From Halomonas campaniensis (lineage in GTDB: Bacteria; Pseudomonadota; Gammaproteobacteria; Pseudomonadales; Halomonadaceae), in the NCBI RefSeq assembly GCF_002211105.1, contig NZ_JPUA01000037.1, positions 1 to 64,000 on the forward strand: a stretch of DNA of 64,000 nucleotides, written 5' to 3'. Under the pieces are notes generated by a model that saw only the letters and a list, made by a program, of their open reading frames with translations, made no database searches and was not told the DNA's origin. Shown here piece by piece: positions 27,926-36,539 of this stretch. The position numbers and the translations under genes were made by a program. Position 1 is the first letter of the stretch. Each line of letters starts with the position of its first letter.

Positions 27926-29851
27926 ATGAGCCGCTACCAACACACCTTCCAACGCTCCATCGAACACCCTGAATCGTTCTGGGCCGAGCAGGCCAAACGT
28001 ATTCCCTGGTACACGCCGCCTCAAACCATCCTCAGCTACGACGGGCAGAGCCCTGGGACAGCGCATGCCCGTTGGTTTAGCGACGGTGAAATGAACCTTA
28101 GCTACGCTGCGCTGGATTACCATGTCGAAAATGGTCGAGGCGACCAGGCGGCGATTTTCTGGGACTCGCCTGCGGCACAGGCCAAGCAAACCATTAGCTA
28201 CCGCGAAATGCGCGATAAGGTGGCGCATTTCGCGGGGGCGCTGATGCAGCTAGGCGTTACTAAGGGTGATCGTGTGGTGATCTATATGCCGATGATCCCC
28301 GAAGCGCTGGTGGCCATGTACGCCTGCGCCCGGCTTGGCGCCATACACTCGGTGGTATTTGGTGGCTTCGCCCCTCATGAACTGGCGGCACGTATTGAAG
28401 ACGCCGAGCCTAAAGTGGTTGTTGCCGCTTCCTGCGGTATCGAGCTGGGTAAGGTGTTGCCCTATAAGCCAATGGTAGACCAAGCCATTGAATTAAGCGC
28501 CTATAAACCGGATGCCTGTGTCGTTTATCAGCGTGAAGCGCACCGGGCTGAATTGGAGGAGGGCGATTACGACTGGGAAGAGTTGGTTGCAAAGGCGTCA
28601 TTTGCTGAGTGCGTGCCGGTAAAGGGAACCGACCCGCTGTATATCCTCTATACCTCAGGCACCACAGGAAAACCCAAAGGCGTTATGCGCGATACGGGTG
28701 GTTACGCGGTGGCGCTGGCCTATTCGATGCAAGCGATCTATGCCATGGAGCCAGGTGAAGTGTTCTTTACCGCCTCGGACGTGGGCTGGGTCGTTGGGCA
28801 CTCCTACATTGTTTACGCCCCCTTGCTAGTGGGTTGCACCACGGTGGTATACGAAGGGAAGCCGGTAAAAACCCCTGATGCGGGCAGCTTCTGGCGCTTG
28901 ATCGAGGAGTATCGGGTGAAGAGCTTCTTCACCGCGCCCACGGCGTTTCGCGCGATTAAGAAAGAGGATCCCGATGCCAAACTGCTACAAAACTACGATA
29001 TTAGTAGCCTAAAACATCTTTACGTGGCCGGTGAACGCCTCGATCCACCCACGTTTCACTGGCTGGATGACCTTTTGGACGTGCCGGTCATTGACCACTG
29101 GTGGCAAACTGAAACCGGCTGGCCGATCGCTGCCAACTTGCCCGGCATTGAGGCCGTTCCCACCAAGGCGGGATCCGCAACGTTCCCCGTTCCTGGCTTC
29201 AATGTGCAGGTGCTCAACCGTGACGGCGAGCAGGCAAAACCCATGGAGCAGGGCAGTGTGGTGATTAAACAGCCCATGCCACCTGGTTGCCTAACCGGCG
29301 TATGGCGCGATGAAAAGCGCTTTCATAGTGCCTATATGGCGGCATTCCCCGGTTACTACTTAACCGGCGATGGCGGTTATTTTGATGAGCAGGGCTATCT
29401 GTTCATTATGGGCCGCACAGATGACGTCATTAACGTGGCAGGGCACAGACTCTCGACCGGTGAAATGGAAGAGGTGGTGGGTGCCCACCCAGCAGTGGCC
29501 GAGTGCGCGGTGATTGGGATTCATGACGACCTTAAAGGACAACTGCCGATTGGTCTGGTGATCCCCAAAGATGGCTTTAATGGTGATGAAGCCACCCTTG
29601 AGGCCGAGCTCATTGCCCGGGTTCGCGAACACATAGGCCCGATTGCCTGCTTCAAGCAGGTATTAGTGGTCGAGCGCTTACCCAAAACCCGCTCGGGTAA
29701 AATTCTGCGCAAACTGCTGCGTACGATTGCCGACGGCAAAGAGTTTGGTATTCCCTCCACCATTGATGACCCCACCAGCCTGGCCGATGTTCACGCCGCC
29801 ATGCGCGAACGCTCGGTAGGCGCTGCGGACAAAGCCACACCACTGGATTGA
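27926..29851 (+). CDS. prpE: Propionyl-CoA synthetase PrpE
   Basis: A 641-residue acetyl/propionyl-CoA synthetase family enzyme. Family landmarks are FHRS-like FQRSIEHPESFWAEQA, VVFGGFAPHELAARIEDA, the P-loop YTSGTTGKPKGVMRDTGG, HWWQTETGWPI, YYLTGDGGYFDEQGYLFIMG and the acetylatable lysine in LPKTRSGKILRKLLRTIA. The combination DTGGYAVAL is typical of PrpE rather than Acs. It activates propionate (and acetate) to the CoA ester in the cytoplasm. I use ATG 27926; an upstream in-frame GTG at 27878 is less likely. No other prp genes are visible nearby. Confidence 0.9.
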   Translation: MSRYQHTFQRSIEHPESFWAEQAKRIPWYTPPQTILSYDGQSPGTAHARWFSDGEMNLSYAALDYHVENGRGDQAAIFWDSPAAQAKQTISYREMRDKVAHFAGALMQLGVTKGDRVVIYMPMIPEALVAMYACARLGAIHSVVFGGFAPHELAARIEDAEPKVVVAASCGIELGKVLPYKPMVDQAIELSAYKPDACVVYQREAHRAELEEGDYDWEELVAKASFAECVPVKGTDPLYILYTSGTTGKPKGVMRDTGGYAVALAYSMQAIYAMEPGEVFFTASDVGWVVGHSYIVYAPLLVGCTTVVYEGKPVKTPDAGSFWRLIEEYRVKSFFTAPTAFRAIKKEDPDAKLLQNYDISSLKHLYVAGERLDPPTFHWLDDLLDVPVIDHWWQTETGWPIAANLPGIEAVPTKAGSATFPVPGFNVQVLNRDGEQAKPMEQGSVVIKQPMPPGCLTGVWRDEKRFHSAYMAAFPGYYLTGDGGYFDEQGYLFIMGRTDDVINVAGHRLSTGEMEEVVGAHPAVAECAVIGIHDDLKGQLPIGLVIPKDGFNGDEATLEAELIARVREHIGPIACFKQVLVVERLPKTRSGKILRKLLRTIADGKEFGIPSTIDDPTSLADVHAAMRERSVGAADKATPLD

Positions 29852-29869
29852 TGCGTCTAAATTAGCCAA

Positions 29870-30020
29870 GTGCGAGGGCAGGTTGAAGCGAGGGTCTTTC
29901 GCCATGGCCGGAAAGTGTTCCCGACAATTCCGGCATTTCCGCCATCCATGGCGGTCAGATGGCGAAAGTAGCGCCCAAGGATGGGTTCACAGCGCCCTCG
30001 CGGAAACCTGCCCTCGCCAC
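29870..30020. repeat. Long imperfect palindrome, MITE-like or structured RNA element
   Basis: The left arm GCGAGGGCAGGTT (29872-29884) is matched exactly by AACCTGCCCTCGC (30006-30018). Further nested matches are GCGAGGG (29888-29894) with CCCTCGC (29996-30002), and TTTCGCCAT (29898-29906) with ATGGCGAAA (29959-29967). A central CCATCCATGGCGG region completes it, so about 150 bp could fold into one long interrupted hairpin. It has no coding potential and sits between prpE and the preQ1 riboswitch. The terminal inverted arms suggest a non-autonomous mobile repeat. Confidence 0.65.
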
Positions 30021-30140
30021 GAGTGGATACAGATTGGGCTTTCATTGCTTGGCTTTTAATATCATTCAGAAGCCGTATAATGCGCTCCCCAGACTGGCGT
30101 ACTGTTTTGTTATAAGCTGACCGACTGCGCTTACTACCCC

Positions 30141-30177
30141 GAGGGTTCCCTAACCCCTCTTCTCTATTAAAAAAAGG
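30141..30177 (+). promoter_or_regulatory. preQ1-I riboswitch controlling yhhQ
   Basis: Stem P1 is GAGGG (30141-30145) with CCCTC (30155-30159), closing the loop TTCCCTAAC. The TAACCCC core, whose cytosine contacts preQ1 in known structures, is present. An A-rich tail then ends in AAGG (30174-30177), which would pair with loop cytosines to close the pseudoknot. The arrangement matches the Thermoanaerobacter preQ1-I aptamer in core and tail. The AAGG is also the only Shine-Dalgarno of yhhQ (9 bases before its ATG), so ligand binding should block translation. Confidence 0.85.
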
Positions 30178-30186
30178 TCTACCCGC

Positions 30187-30855
30187 ATGTTTGCATTGAG
30201 TGAGACTCAGCACCGCCGTTGCCTACTGGTGATGGTGGCTTTCCATATCGGCATTATTGCCGCCAGTAACTATCTCGTTCAGCTGCCGTTTACGCTGTTT
30301 GGCTTTCATACCACCTGGGGCGCGTTTAGCTTCCCGTTTATCTTTCTAGCCACCGATCTCACGGTGCGTCTGTTTGGTAAAGGGCCGGCGCGGTCGATTA
30401 TTCTGCGCGTTATGCTCCCCGCGCTGCTGGTCTCCTATGTGGTATCCGTGGTATTTCCCCGCGGCAGCTTTGCCGGCATTGAGGCACTTTCGGAGTGGAA
30501 TCTGTTTGTCGCCCGTATCGCCCTGGCCAGCTTCCTGGCCTATGTCATTGGCCAGTTGCTGGACGTTCAAGTGTTTGACCGCTTGCGCCAGTGGGCATGG
30601 TGGGTAGCGCCTGTTTGCTCAACGGTGCTGGGCAATCTGGCCGACACCTTTGCATTCTTCTCGGCGGCGTTCTATAACAGCCCAGACCCGTTTATGGCCG
30701 CCAACTGGGTGGAAATTGCCGCCGTCGACTATGCAATCAAGCTCGCTATCAGCCTACTGTTTTTCCTTCCGCTGTATGGCTTGCTGCTTGCCTGGCTAAC
30801 GCGCCGCTTGGTGGTTTGGACAGGCCAGGTGGATGCCGAGCCCCGCACGGCGTAA
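30187..30855 (+). CDS. yhhQ: Queuosine precursor (preQ0/preQ1) transporter, YhhQ family
   Basis: A 222-residue membrane protein of the VUT-1/YhhQ family with six or so hydrophobic helices. Landmarks are FHIGIIAASNYLVQLPF, WGAFSFPFIFLATDLTVRLFG and GNLADTFAFFSAAFY. YhhQ takes up 7-deazaguanine precursors of queuosine for tRNA modification. The identification is strongly backed by the preQ1-I riboswitch immediately upstream, whose tail contains the ribosome site. The downstream esterase gene begins 41 bp later and may be co-transcribed. Confidence 0.92.
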   Translation: MFALSETQHRRCLLVMVAFHIGIIAASNYLVQLPFTLFGFHTTWGAFSFPFIFLATDLTVRLFGKGPARSIILRVMLPALLVSYVVSVVFPRGSFAGIEALSEWNLFVARIALASFLAYVIGQLLDVQVFDRLRQWAWWVAPVCSTVLGNLADTFAFFSAAFYNSPDPFMAANWVEIAAVDYAIKLAISLLFFLPLYGLLLAWLTRRLVVWTGQVDAEPRTA

Positions 30856-30895
30856 TCGCGTAAATAAACAGAGTTCGCAAGGCTGAGGAGCTAGC

Positions 30896-31699
30896 ATGAC
30901 TGACGTTGCCATCGTTGATCTCCACTTTATCGATATGCCCGCCGAAGAAGCCGCGGCGGATGCCACCCCGCTGGTAGTGATTCATGGGTTGCTGGGCAGT
31001 GCCGATAATTGGCGTTCGCACTTGAAAGTGTGGCAGCGCAGCCGCCGGGTGATTGCGCTGGATCTGCGCAACCATGGCCGCTCGCCCCACGCAGAGGGAA
31101 TGCGTTACGCCACCATGGCAGATGACGTGATTGCGCTATTGGACAAGCTCTCGATTAAACGTGCTCACGTGCTAGGCCACTCCATGGGCGGCAAAGTCGC
31201 GATCAGTCTGGCGCGCTTGGCGCCTGAGCGGGTGGCGTCGCTGATTGTGGCGGATATTGCCCCGGTGGCTTATGACCACGGTCATGACGATGTCTTCGCC
31301 GCGCTAGAGAATGTGCGAGAAGGGCGGCCCAAAAACCGCCGTGAAGCGGACGATCTGTTGGCCGAGCACGTGGACTTCCGGCCCACGCGTCTGTTTTTGG
31401 CCACGAACCTCGTTCGTAACGATGATAACGTGATGGCGCTACGAGTAGGCTTAGATCAGATCAAGCGTGGCTATAGCGACATTATCGGCGTGCCGGATGG
31501 TGAGCAGCCTTACGATGGTGCGACGCTGTTGCTGCGCGGCGACGATTCCCATTACGTGGCTGACGATATGATCCCCACACTGCGTGAAGTGTTGCCCCGC
31601 GCCCGTGTGGTAACGCTTAAAAATGCCGGCCACTGGCTACACGCTGACCAGCCAGAAGCCTTTCAACAGGCGGTCTTGGCGTTCTTAGACGCCCAGTAG
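30896..31699 (+). CDS. Alpha/beta hydrolase, YbfF-like esterase
   Basis: A 267-residue alpha/beta hydrolase. The oxyanion region is VVIHGLLGSADNW, followed by LDLRNHGRSPH, the nucleophile elbow GHSMGGKVA (Ser about residue 97), and the C-terminal His in NAGHWLHADQP. This combination is that of E. coli YbfF, an acyl-CoA or short-ester hydrolase. The C-terminus converges on the exonuclease gene with a gap of 39 bp and no evident terminator. Confidence 0.88.
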   Translation: MTDVAIVDLHFIDMPAEEAAADATPLVVIHGLLGSADNWRSHLKVWQRSRRVIALDLRNHGRSPHAEGMRYATMADDVIALLDKLSIKRAHVLGHSMGGKVAISLARLAPERVASLIVADIAPVAYDHGHDDVFAALENVREGRPKNRREADDLLAEHVDFRPTRLFLATNLVRNDDNVMALRVGLDQIKRGYSDIIGVPDGEQPYDGATLLLRGDDSHYVADDMIPTLREVLPRARVVTLKNAGHWLHADQPEAFQQAVLAFLDAQ

Positions 31700-31738
31700 C
31701 TGCGCTTGCAGTAGGTGAGGAGCAAGCCGTGCGGTGTT

Positions 31739-33136
31739 TCAGAGTGGCGTAATCGTCAAGCCGTGCTGCGCCGGGTAGCGCAAGAAGCGGTTCAAAATTC
31801 GGTAGCTATCCACATCGAAACTTGCCGGCGTTGCCGCCAGGGTTTGCGCTTTCTTAAGGCTTGACGCACTGCCTAGGTAACACCATTGGCGGACAACGTG
31901 CCAGGCGGGGGATGCACTGCCCGTTGGCTGTTCTTCAATTGCGATACTGCCTGGCCAGGGCCAGACATTGACCTGAAGCTGTTTGAGCGCTGCCTTTGCC
32001 CGCTGGGTATGTGCTGCTATTGACTCCTGACCATTGCACGCTCCAAGGCACTTGCCCACCTGGTTGGCAAAACAGCGCCCCTTACCTTTTTCAAGCCCCA
32101 GCACCCGAGGGCAGAGTTGTTGCTCCTCGGCAATCGCGCGCAGCGCGTTCTTGGCCTCCCGGGCATTGCGAAACAACCCATACAGCGTGCCACCTAGTGG
32201 CATGCTCAGCGGCTGGCTGAGGGCGCTCCCACTCAGCATTTCAGGGTGGTCGGTTTCCTCAGCCCAGTGCCAGGTCGTTAACTTACGCTGCTTGCGTAGT
32301 TGGCGGTTCATAATCGGCATTAACGTTTTCACCAACTGCGCTTCACGCAGCTGGGCGCCTAAATCACCAGCGGTCTCTTCCCACTCGATATGCTGCACCT
32401 GCTGAGCAAGACGCATCTCTTTATCGTCCTGGTGGTCGCGCTGAAAATGCCCGAGCACCCGGCTACGTAGATTGATGCTTTTGCCCACATAGAGTGGCAG
32501 CCGGTTATGGCCGTAAAACAGATAAACGCCGGGGCAGGCGGGTAACCCTTCCAGCTGTGCGCTATCCAGGTGGGCGGGCAGCGTGCGGTGGCGGCGTTCA
32601 TCCCCCAGCAGGCGCTGCCACGCTTCATCGCTGTGCTCTACCTGCCACGCTTGCCAGAGTGACCACAGCGCTTCCACGTCGTCTCCAGCACGGTGTTGGC
32701 GGATGGCGGTGATGGCGTAGCGACTCAGCAGTGCTTTCAGGTTGTGCTGGCGCTCTTGAGGCGCTATCCGGCGGGATAAGCGTAGCGTGCATAGCAATGA
32801 CGCGCGGTAATCCTGCCCGGCGCGCTTAAATTCGTTGCGCAGAAAGCCATAGTCAAAGCGCGCATTGTGGGCCACTAGCTGCCCGTCACCTAGCCACTCC
32901 CGAAGTGATTCGGCTATCTGCGCAAAGCGGGGCGCATTAACCAGCATGTCGTCACGAATCCCCGTCAGTTGGGTGATCTGCGCGGGCACCTTGCACCCTG
33001 GATTTATTAAGCTCGTCCAGCGATCCACTAGCTCGCCGTTGACGACTTTAAGGGCGGCTATTTCAGTAATCCTATCCCGTGTCGTCCGGGTGCCGGTGGT
33101 CTCAACGTCTACAAAAATTAAAGCTGTTTCGCTCAT
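31739..33136 (-). CDS. DnaQ-like exonuclease fused to a GIY-YIG (Cho/UvrC-type) nuclease
   Basis: A 465-residue two-nuclease protein. Residues about 1-170 are a DEDDh exonuclease: FVDVETTGTRTTRDRITEIA, HNARFDYGFLRNEF, and HRAGDDVEALWSL. Residues about 195-280 are a GIY-YIG domain (CPGVYLFYGHNRLPLYVGKS, NLRSRVLGHF). A UvrC/Cho-like cysteine region follows (CFANQVGKCLGACNG). Cho makes 3' incisions in nucleotide excision repair; fused forms are known but little studied, so a repair role is inference. The start at 33136 is an ATG beginning MSETALIFVD; an in-frame TTG further upstream is less likely. Confidence 0.88.
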   Translation of the reverse strand: MSETALIFVDVETTGTRTTRDRITEIAALKVVNGELVDRWTSLINPGCKVPAQITQLTGIRDDMLVNAPRFAQIAESLREWLGDGQLVAHNARFDYGFLRNEFKRAGQDYRASLLCTLRLSRRIAPQERQHNLKALLSRYAITAIRQHRAGDDVEALWSLWQAWQVEHSDEAWQRLLGDERRHRTLPAHLDSAQLEGLPACPGVYLFYGHNRLPLYVGKSINLRSRVLGHFQRDHQDDKEMRLAQQVQHIEWEETAGDLGAQLREAQLVKTLMPIMNRQLRKQRKLTTWHWAEETDHPEMLSGSALSQPLSMPLGGTLYGLFRNAREAKNALRAIAEEQQLCPRVLGLEKGKGRCFANQVGKCLGACNGQESIAAHTQRAKAALKQLQVNVWPWPGSIAIEEQPTGSASPAWHVVRQWCYLGSASSLKKAQTLAATPASFDVDSYRILNRFLRYPAQHGLTITPL

Positions 33137-33176
33137 GGGCCGCCATGGTAGTGGATGGAAAGCGATCAATACGTGG

Positions 33177-34364
33177 TTATAACGTGTGGGGGTCTACCGC
33201 TAAGCGCGTGACGGGGAGTGTCGCGTCTGTAAGGCCCATTTGGTTTAAGAAGGTTTCAAAACCAGCGTAACGGCGGCTATCTAACGCAGCGGGGCTCAGC
33301 GCTATGCGACGTAGGATATCCTCCCAGGCATTGGCGTTAATGTCGTTGTCGAGTACAGGGTGCGCGCTAATCAATTGCTCCCAGGCGGCGTCAGGGTTGT
33401 CGATAATCCAGTGGCTCGCCTGCTCAAGGGCAAGCACGAATCGAGACCAGGTATCGGCGCGGCGAACAAGCGTATCACTATTGGCCAGCACTACCAGACC
33501 ATCGCTACGGGGAATGTCCAATTCATTGAAGCGAATGACGTGAGTGTTGATACCTTCAGTCGCCAACTGCTGGGGGAGGTAGTGGTAAAAACCATCGGCG
33601 ACGGCGTCAATCTGGCCTTCGCGCATTGCACGAATGGGATCAAAATGCAGATTGGCGGGTGGGGTAAAATCATCGGTTTGTCGCACGGAGCTGGGTATTA
33701 AACGCGGAATGCTCAGGTCGCGACCTTCACCGGTGGTATAACCGTAATGTAACCCAGCCAGGGTACTCTCTGTTTCCGCCTGCGCTTGACCTGCCACGAT
33801 GACCGCTGATAACGATGTTTCAATTAGTGTCGCGATGCGTGTAATGGGCGCGCCGTTATGGACATACAAGTGAAGCAGTGGCTGGCGGGTTAACGCCAAA
33901 TCGACTTCGCCTGCGGTTAATAGCTTGATGGCAATAGAGGGGTCGGCTGGAGATTGAATGTCTACCTCAAGCCCTTGAGCTGCGTACAACCCCCGCTCCT
34001 TGGCGATCACCAAAGCGGCATGTTGTGGGCTCAAGTACCAATCCAGCATGAGCGTGATGTGCTTAACCGGCGGCGGCTCTAGAGGTGGCGCCGGGGTCTG
34101 CGCCATGGTGGGCACTTCTTCGGCACTTTCGCTGTCAATGGGTCGCCAAAATGCTTCTGGCACTTCGACGTCACTGTCCAGCGTCAGCGGAGTGCTTTCT
34201 GGAGAGCTTTCTCCATCTTGCAGGGATTCTTCTTCTAGAGAGCTTTCTTCTTTAGCGCTTTCTTCGCTCTCTTCATTTGCGTAAATAACTGAATTAGAAA
34301 ACAGTACGGTAATGATGATACTCAACAGAATAGGGTGCCAACAGCGTGAGAGGCAACGCAACAT
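33177..34364 (-). CDS. ABC-type solute-binding protein, NMT1/ThiY-like, with acidic N-terminal linker
   Basis: A 395-residue exported protein. A signal peptide (residues 1-29: HPILLSIIITVLFSNSVIYA) is followed by about 80 residues very rich in Glu, Ser and Pro that are not part of a known fold. The binding domain has LMLDWYLSPQHAALVIAKERG, IAIKLLTAGEVDLAL and MREGQIDAVADGFYHYLP, as in the NMT1/ThiY family for thiamine pyrimidine precursors and related molecules. No ATPase or permease gene is nearby, so it is an orphan. The ATG at 34364 has GGAG upstream; the longer frame is unsupported. Confidence 0.78.
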   Translation of the reverse strand: MLRCLSRCWHPILLSIIITVLFSNSVIYANEESEESAKEESSLEEESLQDGESSPESTPLTLDSDVEVPEAFWRPIDSESAEEVPTMAQTPAPPLEPPPVKHITLMLDWYLSPQHAALVIAKERGLYAAQGLEVDIQSPADPSIAIKLLTAGEVDLALTRQPLLHLYVHNGAPITRIATLIETSLSAVIVAGQAQAETESTLAGLHYGYTTGEGRDLSIPRLIPSSVRQTDDFTPPANLHFDPIRAMREGQIDAVADGFYHYLPQQLATEGINTHVIRFNELDIPRSDGLVVLANSDTLVRRADTWSRFVLALEQASHWIIDNPDAAWEQLISAHPVLDNDINANAWEDILRRIALSPAALDSRRYAGFETFLNQMGLTDATLPVTRLAVDPHTL

Positions 34365-34516
34365 AGTCAGTAACTCCAGAGGTTGTAGCGGCGAAGTGTA
34401 GCCGCCCGGGAAAGCTTCTGACCAGCCCCTTGAGCACAAGAGGGCACTGAGAAGAGACAGTAAATTCAACGGTTACATGCAATAATAGCGCTGTATTGAT
34501 GTAGAGACGGAGAGTC

Positions 34517-36223
34517 ATGGACGCAATTTATATGTTCTTTTTGGTAGGCGGTTCCCTTATGGCCCTCAGTATTCTGGCCAGCCGCTTATCGTCGATGATG
34601 GGTGTTCCGCTGCTGCTGATCTTCCTTGGGTTAGGCATGCTGGCAGGCGAGGAGGGCGTGCTGGGCGTCGTGTTTGACGACTACTCCATGGCCTTTGCCA
34701 TTGGCCACCTCGCGCTGGCCATGATTTTGTTGGATGGTGGTTTACGTACCCGCCTCAAGACCTTCCGGGTAGGGTTTAAGCCCGCGCTCTCCCTAGCGAC
34801 CTTTGGTGTTTTTATCACCAGTGCCATTGTTGGCATTATCGCCATGTGGATTTTTGACCTAACGATAGTGCAAGGCCTGCTGGTCGGCGCCATCGTAGGT
34901 TCTACCGATGCCGCTGCGGTTTTCTCCATGCTCAGCGGCCGCGGGGTTAATCTCAATGAGCGGGTAGGTGCAACGCTGGAAATCGAGTCGGGTACCAACG
35001 ACCCGATGGCGATTTTCCTGACCTTGATGCTGGTTGAGCTGCTTGTCGGTGATATTGGCGGCCCTGTTGAAACTCTACTGTTTTTCCTTTCTCAGTTTGG
35101 TATTGGTTTGATTATTGGCCTTGGCGGGGGCTGGTTGAGTGCCAAGCTCCTGCGCTGGCTCGATTTAGCCCCGGGCCTTTACGCCATGTTAGCGCTGGCG
35201 CTAGGGTTCAGCGTGTTCGGCTTAACCAGCGTGCTGGGCGGTAGCGGCTTCTTAGCGATTTACCTGGCCGGGCTGATGATTGGTAATCAGCCAGGACGTC
35301 ACCTTAATTTTATTTTGCCCGTCCACGATGGCTTGGCGTGGTTAAGCCAAATCGGCCTGTTCCTGGTGCTTGGCCTGCTGGTTACGCCTAGTGAGCTGTG
35401 GGACGTGGCACTGCCCGCGGGTTTAGTGGCACTGGCGCTTATTTTTATTGCCCGCCCGCTGGCCGTGCTGATCACTATCAAGCCGTTCTTCAAGTTCCGC
35501 TGGCGGGAAACCTTCTTTATCGCCTGGGTAGGCTTGAGAGGGGCGGTGCCTATCGTACTGGCTATTTTCCCGGTTATTGGCGGGGTCGAAAACGCCTCGC
35601 TCTACTTTAACGTTGCCTTCGCTGTGGTCTTGATGTCGCTGCTGATCCAGGGCGGCTCGCTGACACTGATGGCCAAGTGGCTGAAGGTGGAGGTGCCGGT
35701 GGGTACCGTACCTAATCGACGCGGCCCGCTGGGCATATTGCCGGAAAATGACTTTGAGCTATTTGTGTACGGGGTCGAGAACCAGGATTTAGAGGACGTG
35801 CCCATCCGGCTGCTGCGTTTTCCGTCAGGGGCGCTGATCTCGGCGCTATTCCGCGACCATACCATGCTGCACCCCAAGGGCAGCACACGCTTAAAGCTGG
35901 GCGATGTGATTTGTGTAATCGGCCGCTCAGAAGACTTGTACGCCCTTAACAGACTCTTCAATGGCGATGCCAAGCTCAAACAGGAACGCGCCTTCTTCGG
36001 TACCTTTACCCTGGATGGCAGCGCGCAAATGCAGGACATCGCCCAAGCCTATGGTCTAACGCTCAGCCCCGGCGAGCAGAACATGACGCTGGCGGAGTTT
36101 ATCGCCCTGCGCGTGGGTGGACACCCGGTGGTCGGGGACGACGTAGACTGGCACGGCATCCATTGGGTAGTCAGCGATATGGAAGGCGGAAAGATTACCC
36201 GCGTCGGGTTACGTTTGTACTAA
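34517..36223 (+). CDS. cvrA: Potassium/proton antiporter (CvrA/NhaP2 type)
   Basis: A 568-residue CPA1-type antiporter. The membrane domain (residues 1-390) has GVPLLLIFLGLGMLAGEEG, GSTDAAAVFSMLSGRGVNL, ESGTNDPMAIFLTL and WVGLRGAVPIVLAIFP. The C-terminal half carries a TrkA-C domain (about 400-485) and a CorC/HlyC-type domain (to the end). This three-part layout is that of the K+/H+ antiporter NhaP2/CvrA, which exports K+ during hypo-osmotic or high-K+ stress, a natural function in a salt-tolerant cell. Its stop codon is only 6 bp before the tRNA-Ser promoter. Confidence 0.92.
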   Translation: MDAIYMFFLVGGSLMALSILASRLSSMMGVPLLLIFLGLGMLAGEEGVLGVVFDDYSMAFAIGHLALAMILLDGGLRTRLKTFRVGFKPALSLATFGVFITSAIVGIIAMWIFDLTIVQGLLVGAIVGSTDAAAVFSMLSGRGVNLNERVGATLEIESGTNDPMAIFLTLMLVELLVGDIGGPVETLLFFLSQFGIGLIIGLGGGWLSAKLLRWLDLAPGLYAMLALALGFSVFGLTSVLGGSGFLAIYLAGLMIGNQPGRHLNFILPVHDGLAWLSQIGLFLVLGLLVTPSELWDVALPAGLVALALIFIARPLAVLITIKPFFKFRWRETFFIAWVGLRGAVPIVLAIFPVIGGVENASLYFNVAFAVVLMSLLIQGGSLTLMAKWLKVEVPVGTVPNRRGPLGILPENDFELFVYGVENQDLEDVPIRLLRFPSGALISALFRDHTMLHPKGSTRLKLGDVICVIGRSEDLYALNRLFNGDAKLKQERAFFGTFTLDGSAQMQDIAQAYGLTLSPGEQNMTLAEFIALRVGGHPVVGDDVDWHGIHWVVSDMEGGKITRVGLRLY

Positions 36224-36229
36224 AAGGCG

Positions 36230-36257
36230 TTGACTTCCAAGGAAAAGCTGTTAGTAT
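36230..36257 (+). promoter_or_regulatory. Promoter of tRNA-Ser
   Basis: TTGACT (36230-36235), a 16-bp spacer and TAGTAT (36252-36257), with the tRNA 5' end 15 bp further on. Confidence 0.7.
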
Positions 36258-36272
36258 ACGCACCCATAAGCC

Positions 36273-36363
36273 GGAGGGATGGCAGAGCGGTTGAATGCAC
36301 CGGTCTTGAAAACCGGCATAGGTTAATAGCCTATCCAGGGTTCGAATCCCTGTCCCTCCGCCA
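36273..36363 (+). tRNA. tRNA-Ser (anticodon TGA)
   Basis: Class II tRNA of 91 nt including an encoded CCA. The acceptor arm pairs GGAGGGA with TCCCTCC. The anticodon stem-loop reads CCGGTCTTGAAAACCGG with anticodon TGA. A long variable arm (CATAGG.. / CCTATC) and GGTTCGAATCCC in the T arm are present. It reads UCA and other UCN codons. It marks the left border of an accessory region. Confidence 0.97.
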
Positions 36364-36373
36364 CCTTATCTCG

Positions 36374-36403
36374 AAAAGCCCCTGATTCTTCAGGGGCTTT
36401 TTT
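36374..36403 (+). terminator. Rho-independent terminator after tRNA-Ser
   Basis: AAAAGCCCCTG / CAGGGGCTTTTTT inverted repeat with an ATTCTT loop, 11 bases after the tRNA. Confidence 0.88.
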
Positions 36404-36445
36404 AGTTTTTAGGCCTTGCGATTGCTGCCTAATAGCCCTTCCATA

Positions 36446-36460
36446 GAATGCACCGGTCTT
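36446..36460 (+). repeat. 15-bp copy of the tRNA-Ser interior (possible att remnant)
   Basis: GAATGCACCGGTCTT here is identical to 36293-36307 in the tRNA (D-arm end through anticodon). A short tRNA-derived direct repeat at the edge of a phage-derived region suggests a residual attachment site. No further copy was found at the right end of the region. Confidence 0.5.
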
Positions 36461-36539
36461 TCACTGTGTTCAGAATGTGTCTGGGAATTCTGAATTACCT
36501 CTGCCTGGGCGTGGTACATACCTCGATTTCCTAATCTCA

